Shown: piece after piece, positions 10,598 through 21,033 of the stretch
How the letters are laid out: each line of letters starts with the position of its first letter
Numbering within the stretch: the stretch's first letter is position 1
From: Malachius bipustulatus
Lineage: Eukaryota; Arthropoda; Insecta; Coleoptera; Melyridae
Assembly: GCA_910589415.1 (NCBI GenBank)
Contig: OU342638.1
Coordinates: forward strand, 6,758,001 to 6,822,000
Length of the DNA stretch: 64,000 nucleotides
Direction of reading: 5' to 3'
Notes under the pieces: model-generated
The model's database searches: none
The model's input: the letters and a program-made list of their open reading frames with translations, nothing else
What the model was told of the DNA's origin: nothing
Translations under genes and position numbers: made by a program

Positions 10598-11200
10598 CAG
10601 GGTCCTGCAACAGTGCGTCCGTCTCTCCTAGCGCCTTTCCCGTGGCGGATAAAAAAAATGTTTCCTACAAAAAATTATTGGTTAGGAAATCTTCATGCCT
10701 TAAAATTGTTTTACACTATACAGGGTGTCCCAATTTTGAGATATTCCAACAACAAACATTTTTTTAAATGGAAAGCCCTGTATTTATTCTATTTTTTCGA
10801 TGTCATTTTTTACCATCTACATTGTTGTCTATTTACTATTTGATTATATTACAGAATTTTTTTTCCCAAAATTCTTGTATAAAACAAGCTGAAGTTTAAA
10901 AAATGGTAGCGACCCCGTTGTTCAGAAGGTAAAAATTATTCTTAGCAATAACTTCAGTGCGGTTACTAAGCAACATTGTGATAATGAGAAATATGAACTT
11001 AGTAAAATGGGGTGGTCAGAAAAAAATGCCAAACTTTTCAAACTTCAAAGTAGTTTAACTATTTTTTTTTTCAAATGGAATGCCCCTATTTTTATATCAC
11101 CATTCGATAGGCCTTTTTCTTCACAATTTTATGGTGCATGTTGTATGTCTAAACCCCATGGTTATTGACATGATCAATATTTTCCACAAAAGTTACCATT
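10598..11200. mobile_element. one-sided remnants of TA-CAGGG elements
   Basis: TA followed by CAGGGTCCTGC at 10598 and, inside it, TA followed by CAGGGTGTCCC at 10721. These look like the left ends of two nested members of the palindromic TA-CAGGG family. The words 'tttaaatggaa(t)gc' at 10764 and 11074 resemble shell B of the other copies. No right arms were found, so this is a truncated remnant. Confidence 0.5.
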
Positions 11201-12125
11201 TAATTACATTCTATGCACCGAAGTAGGCCGCAATGAAGCAAAACAACTGTTAAAGACTAAATTCATTTGACTTATATGCTGACACGGAAGGACATCATCG
11301 AAAAGAGAGTTCTATCGTCGTCACAAGAAAAAGGAACCGTTAATCAAAATAATAAAGGGTTGACCAGAAGTTAAGACGCAAAGAAAGCGTTGGCATTCCC
11401 GGGGAAAGCAGGTTAACGCTACCCGTCTAGGATCCTTGGTGACACGTACCCACTACGAAGAAGCAGTGGCGCCTCCGGGTCCCAAGTGAATCCCTCCGCT
11501 CGACTGGTTAGGGTAAAGCTACCCAGAAGAGTTCTAGACGTACAAAAAACAACAAAAAAAGGCAAAGTTTCTACCCGAAAATACCCTTACTACCGGAGAT
11601 TTCCACTTCCGAGTAGCCAGTTAAAGAGACTAAGAATCTTAACAACTGGGGGACAAAAACGTAAAAAGAAACTAATTGTGGACTACTTCTACTTCGCGTA
11701 GGCAATTGAAGAGATTTAAAAATCTTAATAAGAGAGATGTTTTAGTCGACAATTAAAAATAGGGATGAGAAAATGGCTGTGACGACGATAACGCTACGAG
11801 ACGAGGTCCTAGCGGTGAGACAATAGGACTGCTAGCAAAAATTGGATGGCGTCGGCATCCGATAGGCTGACCGCAACTACGAGACCGACACGACAGGAGC
11901 TCCGGCAAACAGGGTGTAGAGAAGTTGTTAGGGAGATGTTGTTATCCGTTAACGCGAGACATGGGCGCCAGCAAGTCATGAGGGGCTTGCGCCTATAACT
12001 CCTGTGAATTATCAACCTTGCGAGCTTCACTATTATTAAAATTGAGATATTAGATACTTTAAAACAATCTGCGACCTGAACCGACGAACTTCACTACGGC
12101 ATAACTGACATCAAAGAAAGCTAAC
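11201..12125. other. unassigned, moderately GC-rich region
   Basis: No recognisable protein. A diverged direct repeat (CTTC.G.GTAG.CA.TT pattern followed by AATCTTAA) recurs at about 11607 and 11692. Composition differs from the flanks, suggesting another unrecognised element or leader. Confidence 0.4.
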
Positions 12126-12209
12126 TGTTTGGAATTGAGGTATTTTGAGAGAATGAAAATGATTTTAATTTTGAACGTAATTCTTTTCGGTCACTGGTGG
12201 TTGAGTTTA
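12126..12209 (-). repeat. 84-bp orphan end of the BEL-1 LTR
   Basis: Identical over 84 bp to 18368-18451, which is the 3'-terminal part of the 5' LTR of the BEL element on the minus strand (directly next to its primer-binding site). Similarity stops abruptly on both sides. It is a truncated LTR copy or the remaining end of the element's other LTR. Confidence 0.8.
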
Positions 12210-12256
12210 GTCAGGTAACTGATTTACTGGTTGCCTGGTACTTATTTATTTATTAT

Positions 12257-13084
12257 TAGAGAACGGATTATAGGCAAAGTGCCTATCTGTGCCTTTTTTG
12301 CCTATTTGAGTATCTGGTGCTTATTTTCACAAAAAATGCCTATTCTTGCCTATTCAAATAAATTTAAATTTATCCACCGCAAAATATACCTACATTTCAT
12401 GCTAATAATTATTAACTTTGAAAGAATATTTGAAAATTTTACTACCCTACTGGAGATAATTTATTATAGGTCCTAAGTCAATAGCTATAACTCCTTATGG
12501 AAATAATAACTGACCCGGACACCTGTGGTGAAGACTGAGGCATATCTTTTCAAGTTCTCAAATTAATATTGTTTCCATTTACTACACCTATCTGGTTTTA
12601 ATGATTCCCAGATGTATCTGTTACTTTCTTACTTCTCATGAATGAATATGAAGGTACTGGTAGACCAAAATTTGCTGGCATAAAATTTTAATACATAAAA
12701 ATGAGTAAATGAAGCAAAATTTCTTCGTGGATTAAACCATATCCTGAATTCTTGGATGGCGATACAATATTTCTCCGAGCTTGTAGCAAAAATGCTAAGG
12801 GTAATATTTGTAATTATTGTTTTATTTATCAAACAACGTGCTTGATGTAAAACAAAATCTTATGAAAATTGCTGTAAATTTTTTAAAATCGGCAGTCATT
12901 TTTAAAGCACAAACATATAAACGTAACTTTGTGTTACTCATTTTTTCTATGTAGTGAAAATTTGGTATTAAAATTTGCCTATTTTATTGCCTATTTGGTT
13001 CAAGTTTAAGCCTTTTTATCCCAAAAAATGTGCCTATAAAGGCGCTTATTTTGCATTTTTTCTTTGCCTATAATCCGTTCTCTA
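12257..13084. mobile_element. non-autonomous hAT element with 8-bp target duplication
   Basis: The ends are perfect inverted repeats starting TAGAGAACGGATTATAGGC (about 22 bp). They are flanked by the direct repeat TTTATTAT at 12249-12256 and 13085-13092. The 828-bp interior has no transposase but carries many short subterminal copies of GCCTAT/TGCCTATT near both ends (for example 12298-12350 and 12970-13072), a pattern typical of hAT transposase-binding sites. An alternative reading is a 10-bp duplication with AGAGAACGG ends. The TAG...CTA termini with 8 bp favour hAT. Confidence 0.85.
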
Positions 13085-13239
13085 TTTATTATTATAATTT
13101 TTATTATTTAGTGATCTGTGATATTGACAATGACAATTAATACATTTCATGTTTCTGGTTTTATTTTATATTTGAATAAATCAGTTTACGTCCGGCACTC
13201 ATCGTGTTTGGTATTAAACCTCCCCACGACTATATAATA

Positions 13240-13257
13240 TGGCGCAGTCAGTATCAG
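13240..13257 (+). other. putative gypsy primer-binding site
   Basis: TGGCGCAGTCAG lies 147 bp before the gag start and is followed by repeated CAGTATCAG words. The position suits a Ty3/gypsy primer-binding site, with the end of a 5' LTR just to its left. LTR boundaries cannot be fixed because there is no second LTR. Confidence 0.4.
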
Positions 13258-13386
13258 TAGTCAATAGTCAGTATCAGTATCAGTGTTAGTTCGTCATTTT
13301 AATAATTGAAAGTCGAAGTATAAATTAATAAAGTACCTACGAGCAATATAAATTAAAGCAAATAATAGTAAAAATTAAAGGCACGC

Positions 13387-14529
13387 ATGACGAAAGAAGA
13401 TAAAAAAGTAACAATAAGTGTTAGTGAAGAAGAAAAAGTAAAATTAAGTATGGATATCAAAGGACCGGCACCAATGTGCATGTCCGGCAATATGGCCGAA
13501 AATTGGAAAATTTGGCTACTGAAATTCAGAAATTATGTCAAAGCGGCGAATCTCGATATGAAAAATCAAGGGATGCTATGTGCACAACTTCTTCATTTCC
13601 TAGGAGAAGATGCCATTCCAATATATATGACGTTAATCATTCCGAAAGAAGAGGAAGACAAATTAGAACCTCTAATTAATAAATTTGATAATTATTTCGT
13701 GCCAAAGAAAAACATCGTTTATGAACGATACAAATTTCTGTCATATCGACAAACCAATGAAACAATCGAACAATTTGTTACTGAACTCAAAAACAAGGCA
13801 AAGCAGAGTGAATTAGGAGATCTACAAGACGAGTTGGTGAAAACTATGTTAATTATCGGAATCAAAGAAGATAATTTACGAGAAAAACTTCTAGAAAGAA
13901 CCAGCCTGACCTTGGATAAAGCTGTGGAATTCTGTATAATAGCAGAAAATACGAAGCAACAAAACAAGGAGATGACCAGTAAAGCGAGAGGCAACCTGGA
14001 GGTCGACGTGGTGAGAAATACTTCCAGACAACAATCCAACGTTGTCAAATCCTCAAGTCCTGCATCAGCAAACTATCATCATGAGTATCGATATCGTAAT
14101 AGTGGAAGCAGACCTGGCAACGCAGCAATCAAAACGCAGTATCGCGGAATGAAAAATAATGGCAGAAATAACAGAACATCAATGTCAAGGTCAAGAAATC
14201 AGATGATTGTCAACTGCACAAAATGCAAGAAGACTCATGAAATTAATAAATTATGTCCTGCATTTGGGAAGCAATGCACGGTATGTAAGAAATTCAATCA
14301 TTTTTCTTATGCTTGCAGAATGAACCACATCAATTTAATTGAAACAAATGAAGAAAACATGATGAGACAACAAGAAGAAAATGCAATAACAAGTAATGAC
14401 ACTTTTACAATAGATGAAGTATGTGGTAATTCAGACCAAAACAAGATTTTCCTTACGAAAATCTTGGCCTGCCGGCGGCGTCGGGCCTTCGGCTCTCCAT
14501 GGCGGGCCTTCGGCCCGCAGTGTCAGTAG
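13387..14529 (+). CDS. Ty3/gypsy gag, truncated
   Basis: Starts at ATG 13387. Residues about 25-190 form a retrotransposon gag (capsid-like) domain with PIYMTLIIPKEEEDKLEPL and YERYKFLSYRQTNETIEQFV. Residues about 275-315 are a cysteine-rich module, CTKCKKTHEINKLCPAFGK, continuing into CTVCKKFNHFSYAC: an atypical knuckle followed by CxxCxxxxHxxxxC, as in Mag-like gypsy gag. Authentic similarity ends about residue 359. The last 20 codons are read from a GC-rich foreign sequence, so the pol part is missing. An LTR/primer-binding site context lies upstream. The ORF itself is undamaged, so it could be read as a gag-only protein, but nothing shows that it is. Confidence 0.85.
   Translation: MTKEDKKVTISVSEEEKVKLSMDIKGPAPMCMSGNMAENWKIWLLKFRNYVKAANLDMKNQGMLCAQLLHFLGEDAIPIYMTLIIPKEEEDKLEPLINKFDNYFVPKKNIVYERYKFLSYRQTNETIEQFVTELKNKAKQSELGDLQDELVKTMLIIGIKEDNLREKLLERTSLTLDKAVEFCIIAENTKQQNKEMTSKARGNLEVDVVRNTSRQQSNVVKSSSPASANYHHEYRYRNSGSRPGNAAIKTQYRGMKNNGRNNRTSMSRSRNQMIVNCTKCKKTHEINKLCPAFGKQCTVCKKFNHFSYACRMNHINLIETNEENMMRQQEENAITSNDTFTIDEVCGNSDQNKIFLTKILACRRRRAFGSPWRAFGPQCQ
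14467..14522. repeat. GC-rich inverted/repeated block
   Basis: Two copies of GGGCCTTCGGC in 40 bp, the second forming the hairpin GCGGGCCTTCGGCCCGC. It marks the abrupt end of gypsy gag and the start of unrelated DNA; probably an element terminus. Confidence 0.6.
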
Positions 14530-15540
14530 ATCCCAGTCAAATTTGAAATTTGTCATCAGTTGTTTTTTTATTTTTTTAATTGCAGTTTTTCTATATCAGT
14601 ACGGCCCTGAAAGCAGTAGATTCCCCGTCAAAGTTAACGCCTTCCACCTCCTTTTTTGTGACTATTTTTTCTATATTGCTCCTGAAGGACCAATATGTGA
14701 ACTTACGAAAATTCGCGTGGAAGTTAGATACACGTAAAAGTTACTTTCGTGTTAGTTTGAGTCGAGGGTGGGGGACGTGACCCTTTTCTTAGCCACACGC
14801 GAGTACCTCCGTGATCTTATTTGGATCACCGCGAACAGATTTACATCGAAAAATGTGCGAAAGACCATTGAAAATTTTCGCTTCCAACCGACTTTGGCCG
14901 AATCGCACGCCATTTTATTTAAATCGTTCCAACAAAGTCGGCGGTTATATTAAACAGAAGGTAATATATGCAACTAAAGCAAATTAGTGCACGACATTTG
15001 AACTCTTACCGGAAAGTCAATTTTTGCGAACGTAAACTTTGAAATTTCGTCAGAATACTCGGCCATTTTCGATCCGTTGTAGCGTCGCCATTTTTGAAAC
15101 TTCAGCGAAAAAAAATTAAAATTGTGACAAAAGAATTCTTCGACTACCAAGCGCAAGTCATCCCCGAGTCTCTGTACCCGGAAATTGCGAAGAAAAAAAT
15201 TTCCGAATTTTTGCTAATTTTCTCGTATTTTTCAGTGCGCATTTTTCAAATTTTAAAAATAATAATCACTCCAAATTATTAGTGAAAGACTAATAGTACG
15301 TCGCAATTAATTGTAAAAACAATTATTAAAAAAATGCATAAGAAAAAACAGAAATTAAGCCGTTACCCGAACAGTAGCCGCGCATATATTATGGTTACCT
15401 ATACCTACCGGACGTAATGATAATAATAGCGGGGACGATCAGCGAACGAGGCCGGCTTCGACGGGTCAAGAAGACACGAGCCGTCGCCGGCATTGTCGGG
15501 AACTTATTATTGATTTCTGAAAATATTCATATCTTCCTTA
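14530..15540. other. unassigned region
   Basis: No coding motifs. The right part (15300-15540) should contain the 3' end of the BEL element read on the minus strand, but no LTR matching 18368-18545 is found here. Confidence 0.5.
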
Positions 15541-17811
15541 TTAATGGACCAATGTGAATAATTTTTCACAGTCATTTTGGCGAATCAATTGTCCAAGAAA
15601 ATTATCCTTGTGTACTTGCTCAATTATAAGGTCTGTGAGTGGACCCTTTTGTGGTAACCATGCATGGAATTTTCGGTCATATGAAAGCCCTGAAAGAACC
15701 AAACGACCGCCCACTCTGAGAACGCTACCATCATCAATGAAAGGATTCAAACTCCTGAATGATTTTGAAAGAGGTTTTGAATTTTCAATATTTGAAATCT
15801 CTTCAGAGAATACCGTATGTTGAATGCGCTTGACGAGTATGAATAAAGCATCCTTCAACTCGACCGCTATGAAGGGGCCAGATCTACGATTTGTAGGATT
15901 TTTCAAGTTATATACAAACCTTAGGACATAACAGATTATTCTTTGTATTTTTGCCAAAGAAGAAAATTTATCCAAAAGAATATCAATCGAGAACAATGAT
16001 ACGACAGATATGAGTGTGATCTTTCTTTTTTCCTCTCGAGCTTGCGAATTTCCATCACTTGGGGTCGAAATTGGCCATTTTGATTGTTCGAGACATAGCC
16101 AAGCCGGCCCGTTCCACCACAGTGATGCTGAGATAAGTTTCGAAGGTAATAACCCTCTTGAAGCTATATCAGCCGGATTGTCTTCCGATCTGACGTGATG
16201 CCAGTGTGCAGGCGAAACGTTTTCCTGAATTTTAGAGTGATAATTTCCATATTTATCCAATATTTCGGCTTGAGCGGTTGCTAGAAGTACCGTGGATCCA
16301 ACATCTGTTGGCATTCGAGTGTGCATCGAAGCATATGAAGCACTACGCTGATTCACATCATGATAGGCAGAGTTCTGGTCAGCTTGTCTTGACAACTGTG
16401 GAGAGCTAGTAGGAGGAATTGATTGAGTTTGAGATTGAGGCCCCGTATTTGAAAACTGGGGTAGTTGGGAACTATTCCCATGGGATACAGAACGCGTTTG
16501 AGAATTATTAAACGAGCTGAAGTTTGTATTTTGCTGAGGTTTTTGAGCTTTCGAATTGGAATTATACGTGTTCCCTGAATCTGACTGCCGTCTGCTGTAG
16601 TGCAATAGTGTGTGATTTCTATTTTTACAAACTCGACAGACACTTCCTGAACCACAAGAAAAAAACATCATGTGCTGAATGCAAGCAATTAAAAAAAAAA
16701 AAATTCTATTTTTTATCAACTGATAACGTTCATATTCGGATTTTGAGAGAAACTTTGGACATGAATAAATCTGATGTGCTGTAGAATTGCAACAAATGCA
16801 TGGATGCGGTTTATTTACATTATACAAATTCGAAACGAACGACCCTTGAGTCTTTCCACAAGAATGTCTTGGTACAAATTTGTTCGGAAAATTTTGAGGA
16901 CCTGACTTCACTGATGTTAAGGCTACTGCTTCGAGAGCGGTGCATTGGCTCTCTAAAAATCTCCTTAAAGTTTTATACGAAGGAAAGTCTGTTGAGGCAT
17001 CTTGTAATTCAAAGCGTTTGACGGTTGCGGAATCTAATTTATGAATCAAGAGATCGAATAAGACAAAATCCCAACTGTCAACAGGTAATGTTAAATTCTT
17101 CAAAGCCGCCAAATTCTCACTAAAAATGTTCAATAAATGTCTGAGCCCTGCCGCAGAATCAAATGTCATTTTATTTGCATTAACAATATTTGACCAATAT
17201 GTGTGGCTCAAAATTCTGAGATTCTGATAACGCTTGACGAGAGCACCATAGGAGATTTGATAGTTATTCGCTGTCATAGGTATCGCTTTTACTAATGCGA
17301 GAGGTTCTCCCTTGAGAGAGGTAATGAGATAATTATATTTTTGAATCTGATCAAGTGTCTGATTATTGTGAATTAAAGAATTGAATAAATCGATGAAGGT
17401 TGTCCAATGAGTGTAATCTCCATCAAAAGTAGGCAAATTAATTTTCGGAAGTTTGGCGAGAGATGAATTTGCATTATCTAAGGCTCTTTGAGGAGGATTT
17501 TCTATGACCGTTTGAGAGAACAGACGATCACCAATCTCTTTTATGCTATAATATTTTTCTAAAAAGTCTTCTCTAATTGCCTTTTCTTCTGCTACGTCAG
17601 CTTCGTCAGAAGTTACCAATGCGTTAATTAAGTGAATATGACTTTTTTCAAAATCAGAATAAATGTTTTGAAGTGTGGACAAAATAGTTTTTAATCTCGC
17701 ATGCAAGTTTTTATCCAAAACGGCAGCCTGAGCTATGGCATAAGCGGAACTAATCTGGTCTATGTATAGTTCTCGAATCGCTCGCGTTTGCCTAAGTATT
17801 TTTGCTGTCAT
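15541..17811 (-). CDS. BEL/Pao polyprotein with reverse transcriptase deleted (BEL-1)
   Basis: A single 756-residue ORF from ATG 17811. Residues about 1-330 are BEL gag (DUF1759-like: PKINLPTFDGDYTHWTTFID). A cysteine/histidine knuckle region follows (CICCNSTAHQIYSC, then CRVCKNRNHTLLHY). The start of the aspartic protease is recognisable by VLLATAQAEILDKYG. At about 16230 the frame jumps without a break from YGNYHS to the end of RNase H (HWHHVRSEDNPADIASRG). It then enters the pre-integrase domain (LRVGGRLVLSGL) and stops short of the H2C2 zinc finger. Protease active site, reverse transcriptase, most of RNase H and integrase are therefore absent. A compensated frame excursion between A13 (16691-16703) and A7 (16659-16665) replaces one zinc knuckle. 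It is a non-autonomous derivative. Confidence 0.9.
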   Translation of the reverse strand: MTAKILRQTRAIRELYIDQISSAYAIAQAAVLDKNLHARLKTILSTLQNIYSDFEKSHIHLINALVTSDEADVAEEKAIREDFLEKYYSIKEIGDRLFSQTVIENPPQRALDNANSSLAKLPKINLPTFDGDYTHWTTFIDLFNSLIHNNQTLDQIQKYNYLITSLKGEPLALVKAIPMTANNYQISYGALVKRYQNLRILSHTYWSNIVNANKMTFDSAAGLRHLLNIFSENLAALKNLTLPVDSWDFVLFDLLIHKLDSATVKRFELQDASTDFPSYKTLRRFLESQCTALEAVALTSVKSGPQNFPNKFVPRHSCGKTQGSFVSNLYNVNKPHPCICCNSTAHQIYSCPKFLSKSEYERYQLIKNRIFFFLIACIQHMMFFSCGSGSVCRVCKNRNHTLLHYSRRQSDSGNTYNSNSKAQKPQQNTNFSSFNNSQTRSVSHGNSSQLPQFSNTGPQSQTQSIPPTSSPQLSRQADQNSAYHDVNQRSASYASMHTRMPTDVGSTVLLATAQAEILDKYGNYHSKIQENVSPAHWHHVRSEDNPADIASRGLLPSKLISASLWWNGPAWLCLEQSKWPISTPSDGNSQAREEKRKITLISVVSLFSIDILLDKFSSLAKIQRIICYVLRFVYNLKNPTNRRSGPFIAVELKDALFILVKRIQHTVFSEEISNIENSKPLSKSFRSLNPFIDDGSVLRVGGRLVLSGLSYDRKFHAWLPQKGPLTDLIIEQVHKDNFLGQLIRQNDCEKLFTLVH

Positions 17812-18351
17812 GTTTGTTTAGATTAATGAACAAAATAATCTGAATGATATGAATTTTATTGTATTATTTCTTTATTGAATGAACTGACTGCTAAATTCAA
17901 ATTTTATTCAGTATTTTCTTAGTCTTGAAAACAGGTACCTACCTAAATTAACTTGAAAATATTTATTATTAATAAATAAAGTTATTTTATCCTGAAAGAA
18001 TGGTCAGAATAATATGTAGACTCAAACAACACAGAATTCGAAATTCAGAGTATAATTATTTTGAAAATAAATACGGAACGTCTACATAGAGAATCAACAT
18101 ATAGAGTGTCAACCAGAGTGAGAGAGACAGAGATATTTGTTCAAATTAAATTAATAACTGAAGAAATGAGAATGCGATAAACGGCAACTGATAAGCTCGA
18201 ATACCTACCTACCTACTGGTGAAATTTGAATCGAATAATTAGATACCTACCGAAAATAATTTTACAAATTAAAATTATATTGAATGAGAAATTAACCATT
18301 AGGTGTAGATTACAATATCATATTTCGCTATGCTATGCAGTCGGATTACGT

Positions 18352-18367
18352 TCGGCTCGAAGGACCA
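18352..18367 (-). other. BEL-1 primer-binding site
   Basis: Minus strand TGGTCCTTCGAGCCG directly follows the LTR end ...CCAAACA. The complete BEL-2 element has the closely related TGGTCCATCGAGC at the matching place (20803). Confidence 0.7.
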
Positions 18368-18700
18368 TGTTTGGAATTGAGGTATTTTGAGAGAATGAAA
18401 ATGATTTTAATTTTGAACGTAATTCTTTTCGGTCACTGGTGGTTGAGTTTATTCACCTACCTTCCTGTCTAGCAGCGATGCTATGATGTGGCCACACTTT
18501 TCCGGTTGTCTGTTCCTGGGGTAGGTGGATGATGACACAACACGAACTAAGTATTATGTTAATTATTATTGAGAATTTCGAGAATTGAATTTGAGTTTCA
18601 CTTATAGCCGACGTGAGAGTCTTTTTCGTTCTTTTTCAACGCGCGGACGACGTCTCATGCCGGTAGGGCTTGCGCACTCCCACCAGTGATACCAAATACG
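18368..18700 (-). repeat. BEL-1 5' LTR (right boundary uncertain)
   Basis: The minus-strand LTR ends at 18368 next to the primer-binding site. Its last 84 bp recur at 12126-12209. A TATA-like CTATAAG is near 18602-18612. The upstream edge is either about 18542 (TGTTGTGTC) or about 18700 (TGGTATCACTGG), as no full second copy exists. Confidence 0.55.
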
Positions 18701-19215
18701 CGGTTCAAACATCATCTGATATTACCATTGAAAAAAATACCAATGACGCAAACTGCAGCATAGCACCACGAATAAAATATAACAATACCAAATAAACAAA
18801 AAAGAATTAAAGTGAATACACTCCAGATATGATAAATCAACCCAAAAACTATCATATAAAAAGAAATAAAAAGTTAATTATTATGAGAGTGTGCGGCACG
18901 AACACTAACTCTACATCAAATAAAATTAAAATACATAGAGAAGCGATCCTCAATCAAATTAAATAATAAACATCTCAAGGTAGCTCCAATCTACGCTCAA
19001 ATTTTTCTTACGAACTGCATAGAAAGGAGAAACCTCAAGGAAATTTCTAATACACGGAAAATCCGTGGCGATACGATACTTTTGCAGTCTACATTAATTA
19101 AAAATAAATAACGATACTATAATAATTACTATAATTAATATATTAATTAAACAAAAAAATTTACGGTAGATAAGAGAGAGCTTATATATATATATATATA
19201 AAATTTATTTATATA
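18701..19215. other. AT-rich spacer with no recognised feature
   Basis: No coding signal. A short TA microsatellite lies just before the palindrome (19184-19201). Confidence 0.5.
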
Positions 19216-20092
19216 CAGGGTGTCCCAGCTTATTCGAAGCGGTCTCTGTAGGCCAAACGATGGACTTTTTCAAAAAACTTTTTGAAAATTCAAGTACAGA
19301 ATCACAATGGCAATAATTTAAAATTATTTTGGAGTATACACAGTGTCCCATATGACAGTGGCATATCAAAGTTATGTTTTTTTAAATGGAATGCTCCTAT
19401 GTTATTGCATTTTTAGATTGTCTGAGAAGAGAAAATAAGATTGGCTTTTACAGTTGGTGTTTAAATTCAGAAGTTTTTGAGTTATAAACAAGTGAAAATC
19501 GTCATTTTTCAAGTTCAAAGCCCTGTACAACGAAAACGGCTGAAGATAGAGAAAAACGGCTTACATGTCCCTATTTTACTTTTTTATGTACTATCCTATG
19601 ATGTAGATGAAATGTTTATACAGGGTGATAAAAAATTTGAAAAATTCTGAGACTTCTCCACGCGTCTTCAAATAAAAAAATCAAAGAAAGTACAAATGTT
19701 CTTATACCATTGGATAGTACACAAAAAGTTAAAATAGGGACATGTAAGCCGTTTTTCTCTATCTTGAACCGTTTTCGTTGTACAGGGCCTTGAACTTGAA
19801 AAATGACGATTTTCACTTGTTTATAACTCAAAAACTTCTGAATTTAAATACCAACTGTAAAAGCCAATCTTATTTTCTCTTCTCAGACAATCTAAAAATG
19901 CAATAACATAGGAGCATTACATTTAAAAAAACATAACTTTGATATGTCACTGTCATATGGGACACTCTGTATACTCCAAAATAATTTTAAATTATGGCCA
20001 TTGTGATTCTGTACTTGAATTTTCAAAAAGTTTTTTGAAAAAGTCCATCGTTTGGCCTACAGAGACCGCTTCGAATAAGCTGGGACACCCTG
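19216..20092. mobile_element. layered palindromic TA-CAGGG element E1 (877 bp)
   Basis: Flanked by TA on both sides; ends CAGGGTGTCCCAGC and its exact complement. From the outside in: shell 1 (arms about 19216-19338 and 19972-20092), shell 2 (about 19341-19525 and 19783-19969, starting CAGTGTCCCATATG), then a core (19528-19780, CAACGAAAACGG...CCGTTTTCGTTG). Inside the core is a one-sided CAGGGTGATAAAAAATTTG segment at 19621. Every layer boundary is a TA next to CAG(GG)TG or its complement, and the arms of each shell are nearly equal in length. There is no coding capacity. It is almost the same as E2 (43529-44408). Confidence 0.9.
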
Positions 20093-20094
20093 TA

Positions 20095-20486
20095 TATTTA
20101 AATTTATTATTTAAATTTATAATTTAATATAATACAAGTTTCAAAGGTAATGAAAGTTAATTTTACGAGCTCGCAAGGGATCTTGTTATGTGATCCAGAC
20201 AAAGGTCCAGACAGTGTCTTGGTGACATAGTCTCGCAGTTATTGAGCAAGATAATCAGTTTTAGGGAACGGAAGTGACAGTAACAGATGCCCGGTACATG
20301 AGTTTCGAATAGAGAAGAAAAATTAGTTGTCGATATATGCACTTCGCTCAACAACAGAAAACAGCCACAAACAAAATTTGATACCGCTCAAGCCACACAC
20401 ACAGAGAAACATTCTGGGATAATTTAAAGAACCAATAAATATATACTCTGTATACGCCGGTTCACCATAAGGTGTTTAGACAAGCC
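20095..20486. other. spacer left of BEL-2
   Basis: No coding motif recognised; ends with AAGCC, the target duplication of BEL-2. Confidence 0.5.
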
Positions 20487-20796
20487 TGTTGTTACCAATG
20501 AATAGCAACCCGAAGGGCTCGTTCGCATACCTGCTTGGTGACATCATCCTAGACATTTGTGAATAAGGACAAGCAGGTACCTCTAGACCGAGAAGACCAG
20601 GGTGAAAGTAGACGAGGACATTCATTCACTGAGAGCTATTCCTGACGTGTAGACGTTAGGAAATATTGTAATCTATAATCTGTATTGTTAAGTGATATTA
20701 ATCTACTACTTTTCAGTGTTTCATAATAATTAATAAAAAATATCAAAATATCAACAAATTTAAAATTTCAATATACAGTCCACTTATTAATCAACA
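20487..20796 (+). repeat. BEL-2 5' LTR
   Basis: 310 bp, TGTTGTTACC...TCAACA. Carries GGTACCTCTAGACCG where the 3' LTR has GGTACCTAGACCG, the only difference I see. Confidence 0.95.
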
Positions 20797-20802
20797 TAGT
20801 TT

Positions 20803-20815
20803 TGGTCCATCGAGC
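20803..20815 (+). other. BEL-2 primer-binding site
   Basis: TGGTCCATCGAGC starts 6 nt after the 5' LTR and resembles the BEL-1 site. Confidence 0.65.
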
Positions 20816-21033
20816 AAATCTTAATTGAAGTGAATTAATTGAATTAATTACCTATAATTAATAATAAATAAAGTGCCAACTTCAAGATACTCAAGTGCCG
20901 AGAAGAAGCTAGTGGGTCTCTACTCCTAAGGAAAATTCCTGTAAGTTCCTTCCACAATTATTATACCTGTATACCAATCATTTTTAATAGCAGTTTTAAT
21001 TTATTGTTATTTGATAAATAATAAATTTCAATA

